From assembly GCA_016708905.1 (NCBI GenBank), contig JADJEV010000003.1:1302001-1366000 (forward strand): a stretch of 64,000 nucleotides of DNA, in the 5' to 3' direction. The position numbers were made by a program, and so were the translations under genes. Positions within the stretch are counted from its first letter, which is position 1. Every line of letters starts with the position of its first letter. The notes beneath the pieces were generated by a model. That model had not been told where the DNA came from. It saw only the letters and a program-made list of their open reading frames with translations, and did no database searches. Below, piece after piece: positions 61,185 to 64,000 of this stretch. The DNA is from Candidatus Methylophosphatis roskildensis (GTDB lineage: Bacteria > Pseudomonadota > Gammaproteobacteria > Burkholderiales > Rhodocyclaceae).

Positions 61185-62890
61185 TTGGCTTCCTCCTTCA
61201 CGGGGTTTTCGATAACGGGGCGGTAATCCCAGTCGCGGATGTCCTGCAGCACCCTGTCGATATCGATGGTGGAGATGCGCAACATCCGCAAGGCGGTCGC
61301 CCCGAGGCGCAGGCTGGACTCGATCGTCTCGGGATAGGCGTGGATGGCGCCGGCGCCGATGAGGGTCGAACTGGATTCGATATCCTTGGCGCGGGCGATC
61401 ACGGGCACGTGCGGACAATGCTGGCGCAACGCGGCGACCGACCGTAGTGCGACGGCATGGCTGTCGACGGTGACGATGGCCAGGCTGGCCTGCTCGGCGC
61501 GCGCCGCCGTCAACAGTTCCGGGTCCGCAATGTCGCCGTACAGCACAGCATGCCCGTCGACTCGTCCTTGCTGTACCCGCTTCGGGTCAATATCAAAAGC
61601 GATGAAATCGACGCCACTGGATTTCAGCAGCACGGCGATGGTGTGGCCGACCCGGCCGTAGCCGCCAATCAAGACCTGGGGTGCAGGCAGGCCGGCAAGC
61701 TGATCTGCCAGCGGGGGGGCCTTGGCCTTCGGGCCAGCCAGTCGGGAGGCCATTTGCTGGTTGTAGCGGATCAGCAAGACGCCCCCGATCAACGAGAACA
61801 GGACGGCGTTCAGCACGATTTGGCCAGTTTCCGCGTCGACGACACTGGCATCGAGCGCGATGGCAAGCAGCGCGAAGCCGAACTCGCCGCCCACCGCCAG
61901 CAGCAGGGCGGTACGCCATGCTGCGAGCGCGTCCATGCCGCTTCGACGCACGATCAGGACGACAACGATGATCTTGCTCAACAACAGCAGCAAAGCGCCC
62001 AGCAGCGCCCAGTGCCAAATCTTGGGAAGCGCTGCCGGCTCGATCAGCATGCCGATGCCGACGAAGAACAGGCCGAGCAGCACATCGCGGAACGGACGGA
62101 TGCTGGACTCCACTTGGTGACGGAACTCGGTCTCGCCCAGCATCATCCCCACCAGAAAGGCACCGAAGACCAATGACAGCCCCAGGCTATTGGTTGTCCA
62201 CGCAGCCGCCAGCGCCACCAGCAGTGCCGTGAGAGTGAACAGCTCGGCGGAACGATTCTCGGCAACCAGGTGAAAGAGTGGACGCAATGCCCAGCGCGCG
62301 GCATAGAAGACCAGGGCGAAGGCCAAGGCAGCCTTGGCCATGGCCCAGCCAAGCTCCCCGGCAAGTGTGTCAATGCCGCTGGCGGTGCCAAGCACGGGAA
62401 TCAGGATCAGAAACGGCACGGCGGTGACATCCTGGAACACCGAGATGGCGAGGCCAAGCCGTCCATGCGGTGTCGCGTCCTCCCCCTGTTCGGCCAGTTG
62501 CCTGCCGATAATGGTGGACGAGGATTGCGCGAAGACGGCTCCAATGACGAAGGCCACCACCGGGCTCAAGCCGGCCAGCCAGAGCAGCATGGTCACGACG
62601 GCCGTCGTCAGCGCGACTTGCGCGGTGCCGAGGCCGAGAATCCTGTGGCGCATCGCGTGCAGTTGCGGCAGCGAGTAGTTGAGTCCGATCGAGAACAGCA
62701 GGAAGACCACGCCGAACTCGGCAAGTACCTTGATTTCCGGGACATGCACGGTCGGTCCGACGGTGTGGGGACCAAGGATCAGGCCGACCAGCAAGTAGCC
62801 CAGGCTGGACGGAACATGCAGACGATGGAAGATGACCATAATCGCCACGGCCACGCCAAGCAGCAGGATGATTTGAAGCAGATGATCCAT
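61181..62890 (-). CDS. CPA2 monovalent cation/proton antiporter (KefB/YbaL-like)
   Basis: 569-aa transporter: about 12 membrane helices (Na_H_Exchanger domain; core GAVFAQSSSTIIGRQLAEQG and LGLAISVFQDVTAVPFL) and a cytosolic RCK/TrkA-N domain (VLIGGYGRVGHTIAVLL at about residue 410, with Asp in FIAFDIDP as the NAD-binding acidic residue). There is no C-terminal RCK-C domain. It probably exchanges K+ for H+ under redox or pH control; the ligand is unknown. Confidence 0.9.
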   Translation of the reverse strand: MDHLLQIILLLGVAVAIMVIFHRLHVPSSLGYLLVGLILGPHTVGPTVHVPEIKVLAEFGVVFLLFSIGLNYSLPQLHAMRHRILGLGTAQVALTTAVVTMLLWLAGLSPVVAFVIGAVFAQSSSTIIGRQLAEQGEDATPHGRLGLAISVFQDVTAVPFLILIPVLGTASGIDTLAGELGWAMAKAALAFALVFYAARWALRPLFHLVAENRSAELFTLTALLVALAAAWTTNSLGLSLVFGAFLVGMMLGETEFRHQVESSIRPFRDVLLGLFFVGIGMLIEPAALPKIWHWALLGALLLLLSKIIVVVLIVRRSGMDALAAWRTALLLAVGGEFGFALLAIALDASVVDAETGQIVLNAVLFSLIGGVLLIRYNQQMASRLAGPKAKAPPLADQLAGLPAPQVLIGGYGRVGHTIAVLLKSSGVDFIAFDIDPKRVQQGRVDGHAVLYGDIADPELLTAARAEQASLAIVTVDSHAVALRSVAALRQHCPHVPVIARAKDIESSSTLIGAGAIHAYPETIESSLRLGATALRMLRISTIDIDRVLQDIRDWDYRPVIENPVKEEAK

Positions 62891-62989
62891 GAGGCTATGC
62901 GCTCGCTATGTTTCCTGACAGGGAACCGAAGTTCGGGACGTCATCCCGGCAATCGCCCTTGCGGCTCATGAAAGCCACAGCGCCGGCTT

Positions 62990-64000
62990 TCATGAAACCG
63001 CCCTGCGCCGCCAGAAGACCTTCTCCGCTTCAACCGCGAACAGCACCAGCACCCCCGCCAGAACGACGCGCAGCCAGGTCTCGGCATCGAGGTGATCGGT
63101 GCCGAACAGCGCCTGTTTGAACGGCAGGTGCGTCATCGCCAGTTGCAACGCAATCAGCACCGCGATCGCTTTCAGTGCGATGCGGTTGCCGAGGAAGTCC
63201 TCTTTCGACAGCACCGAGCCGGTCAGCCGGCGGCAGTTGAAGAGGTAGAAGATCTGGCCCATCACCAGCGTATTCACGGCGGCGGTGCGGGCGAATTCCA
63301 GGCCCATGCCGCGCTCGAGTTCCCACAGGAACATGCCAAACGAGGTGGCGACCAACAGGACGGTGACGAAACCGATGCGCCAGAGCATGAAGCCGGTCAC
63401 CAGCGGCTCCTTGGGATCGCGCGGCGGACGCGCCATCAGCCCCGGCTCGGGGCGCTCGAAGGCGATGGCCAGCGAGAGGGTAACGGCGGTCACCATGTTG
63501 ACCCACAGAATCTGCACCGGCGTAATCGGCAAGGTCATGCCCAGCAGCACCGCGATGAGCACCATCGATGCCTGAGCCACGCTGGTCGGCAGCACATAGA
63601 CGACGGCCTTGCGCAGGTTGTCCCACACCGTGCGCCCTTCCTCGACGGCCGCCGCTATGGAGGCGAAATTGTCGTCGGCGAGCACCATCTCGGCCGCCTC
63701 CTTGGCCGCCTCGGTGCCCTTGTGCCCCATCGCCACGCCCACGTCGGCACGCTTGAGCGCCGGCGCATCGTTCACACCGTCGCCGGTCATCGCCGCTACC
63801 TCGCCGTTGGCCTGCATGGCCTTGACCAACCTGAGTTTGTGTTCGGGACTGGCGCGGGCGAAGACGTCGACCTCGCGAACGGCCTGGCGCAGCGCCGCTT
63901 CGTCCATCGCCTCGACCTCGGCGCCGGACAGCGCCTTGCCGCCCGAAACCGCAAGCCCCATCGAACGAGCAATTGCGGCAGCCGTGACGGCATGGTCGCC
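62990..64000 (-). CDS. Cation-transporting P-type ATPase (3' part; cut by window end)
   Basis: C-terminal ~337 residues of a P2-type ATPase; the frame is open through base 64,000. The hinge motif MTGDGVNDAPALKRADVGVA and the following KEAAEMVLADDNFASI are diagnostic. The remaining five or six membrane helices follow (QILWVNMVTAVTLSLAIAFE, then GFMLWRIGF). Ion preference (Ca, Na or Mg) cannot be judged without the N-terminal half. It reads toward the antiporter gene, 100 bp away. Confidence 0.92.
   Translation of the reverse strand, partial: GDHAVTAAAIARSMGLAVSGGKALSGAEVEAMDEAALRQAVREVDVFARASPEHKLRLVKAMQANGEVAAMTGDGVNDAPALKRADVGVAMGHKGTEAAKEAAEMVLADDNFASIAAAVEEGRTVWDNLRKAVVYVLPTSVAQASMVLIAVLLGMTLPITPVQILWVNMVTAVTLSLAIAFERPEPGLMARPPRDPKEPLVTGFMLWRIGFVTVLLVATSFGMFLWELERGMGLEFARTAAVNTLVMGQIFYLFNCRRLTGSVLSKEDFLGNRIALKAIAVLIALQLAMTHLPFKQALFGTDHLDAETWLRVVLAGVLVLFAVEAEKVFWRRRAVS

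Overview
The window is about 64 kb of GC-rich, densely coded chromosome from a Gram-negative proteobacterium, most likely a betaproteobacterium. The gene families and gene orders support this: cysE-iscR-isc with hscBA-fdx-iscX, a conserved ftsK-lolA-rarA-serS block beside trxB, nadE next to the PII gene glnB, RavA/ViaA, and an FNR whose N-terminus carries the C-x2-C-x5-C pattern. A Rhodocyclales-like denitrifying or microaerobic lifestyle is a plausible but unproven inference. Nothing suggests a plasmid or phage backbone. The accessory content sits in small islands.

Layout. 1-1,180: 3' end of a DAHP synthase gene, then serB. 1,185-7,401: the complete ISC iron-sulfur operon on the minus strand (iscR-S-U-A, hscB, hscA, fdx, iscX, with a MAPEG-family gene appended), driven from a promoter with two IscR-type palindromes that overlaps the end of cysE. 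7,389-10,475: cysE, trmJ, suhB and an NnrU/ICMT-like membrane protein. 10,476-11,936: an accessory patch with a Phd/PIN toxin-antitoxin pair between two copies of a repeat that includes a decayed copy of the end of the upstream gene. 11,960-20,757: a lactate regulon (lldP, FAD/Fe-S D-lactate dehydrogenase, GntR-type regulator, lldEFG) with symmetric operators around divergent promoters. 20,967-24,382: a PhnDCEE-type ABC importer. 24,463-26,352: a small cytochrome c, a GSU2403-type nucleotidyltransferase and tRNA-Ser(CGA). 26,445-34,617: an AhpD-like protein, serS, rarA, lolA, ftsK, a Crp/Fnr regulator and trxB. 34,664-39,537: an Smr protein, glnB, a frameshifted nadE, and a DUF485/ActP acetate symporter pair with a clear terminator. 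39,628-44,732: a GNAT/FemAB-like protein, pyrophosphatase, a copper chaperone, the Cu ATPase and a universal stress protein. 44,743-50,953: a low-oxygen and nitric-oxide neighbourhood (DsbD-like membrane protein, hemN, fnr, hemerythrin, SirB2, NnrS, a second Crp/Fnr regulator, DUF2249). 51,306-54,166: ravA-viaA. 54,368-56,281: a small Cys-motif membrane protein and a frameshifted PlsB-type acyltransferase. 56,400-61,184: the most mobile stretch, with a hicA relic and hicB, a zinc-metalloprotease effector-like gene cut by an unclassified 1.65-kb element, two paralogous putative immunity lipoproteins, a relic of a second effector, and a truncated usp. 61,181-64,000: a CPA2 antiporter and the 3' part of a P-type cation ATPase.

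The strongest candidate for something undescribed is the element at 57,374-59,021. Removing it with one of its two flanking TTAG copies restores the interrupted reading frame exactly, yet it has no terminal inverted repeats that I can see and its single large protein shows no transposase family that I recognise. Next to it is a tandem effector-immunity array. Two single-base frameshifts in otherwise intact genes (nadE and the acyltransferase) look more like consensus errors than decay. A family of GCCGCATGG-containing palindromes is scattered between genes.
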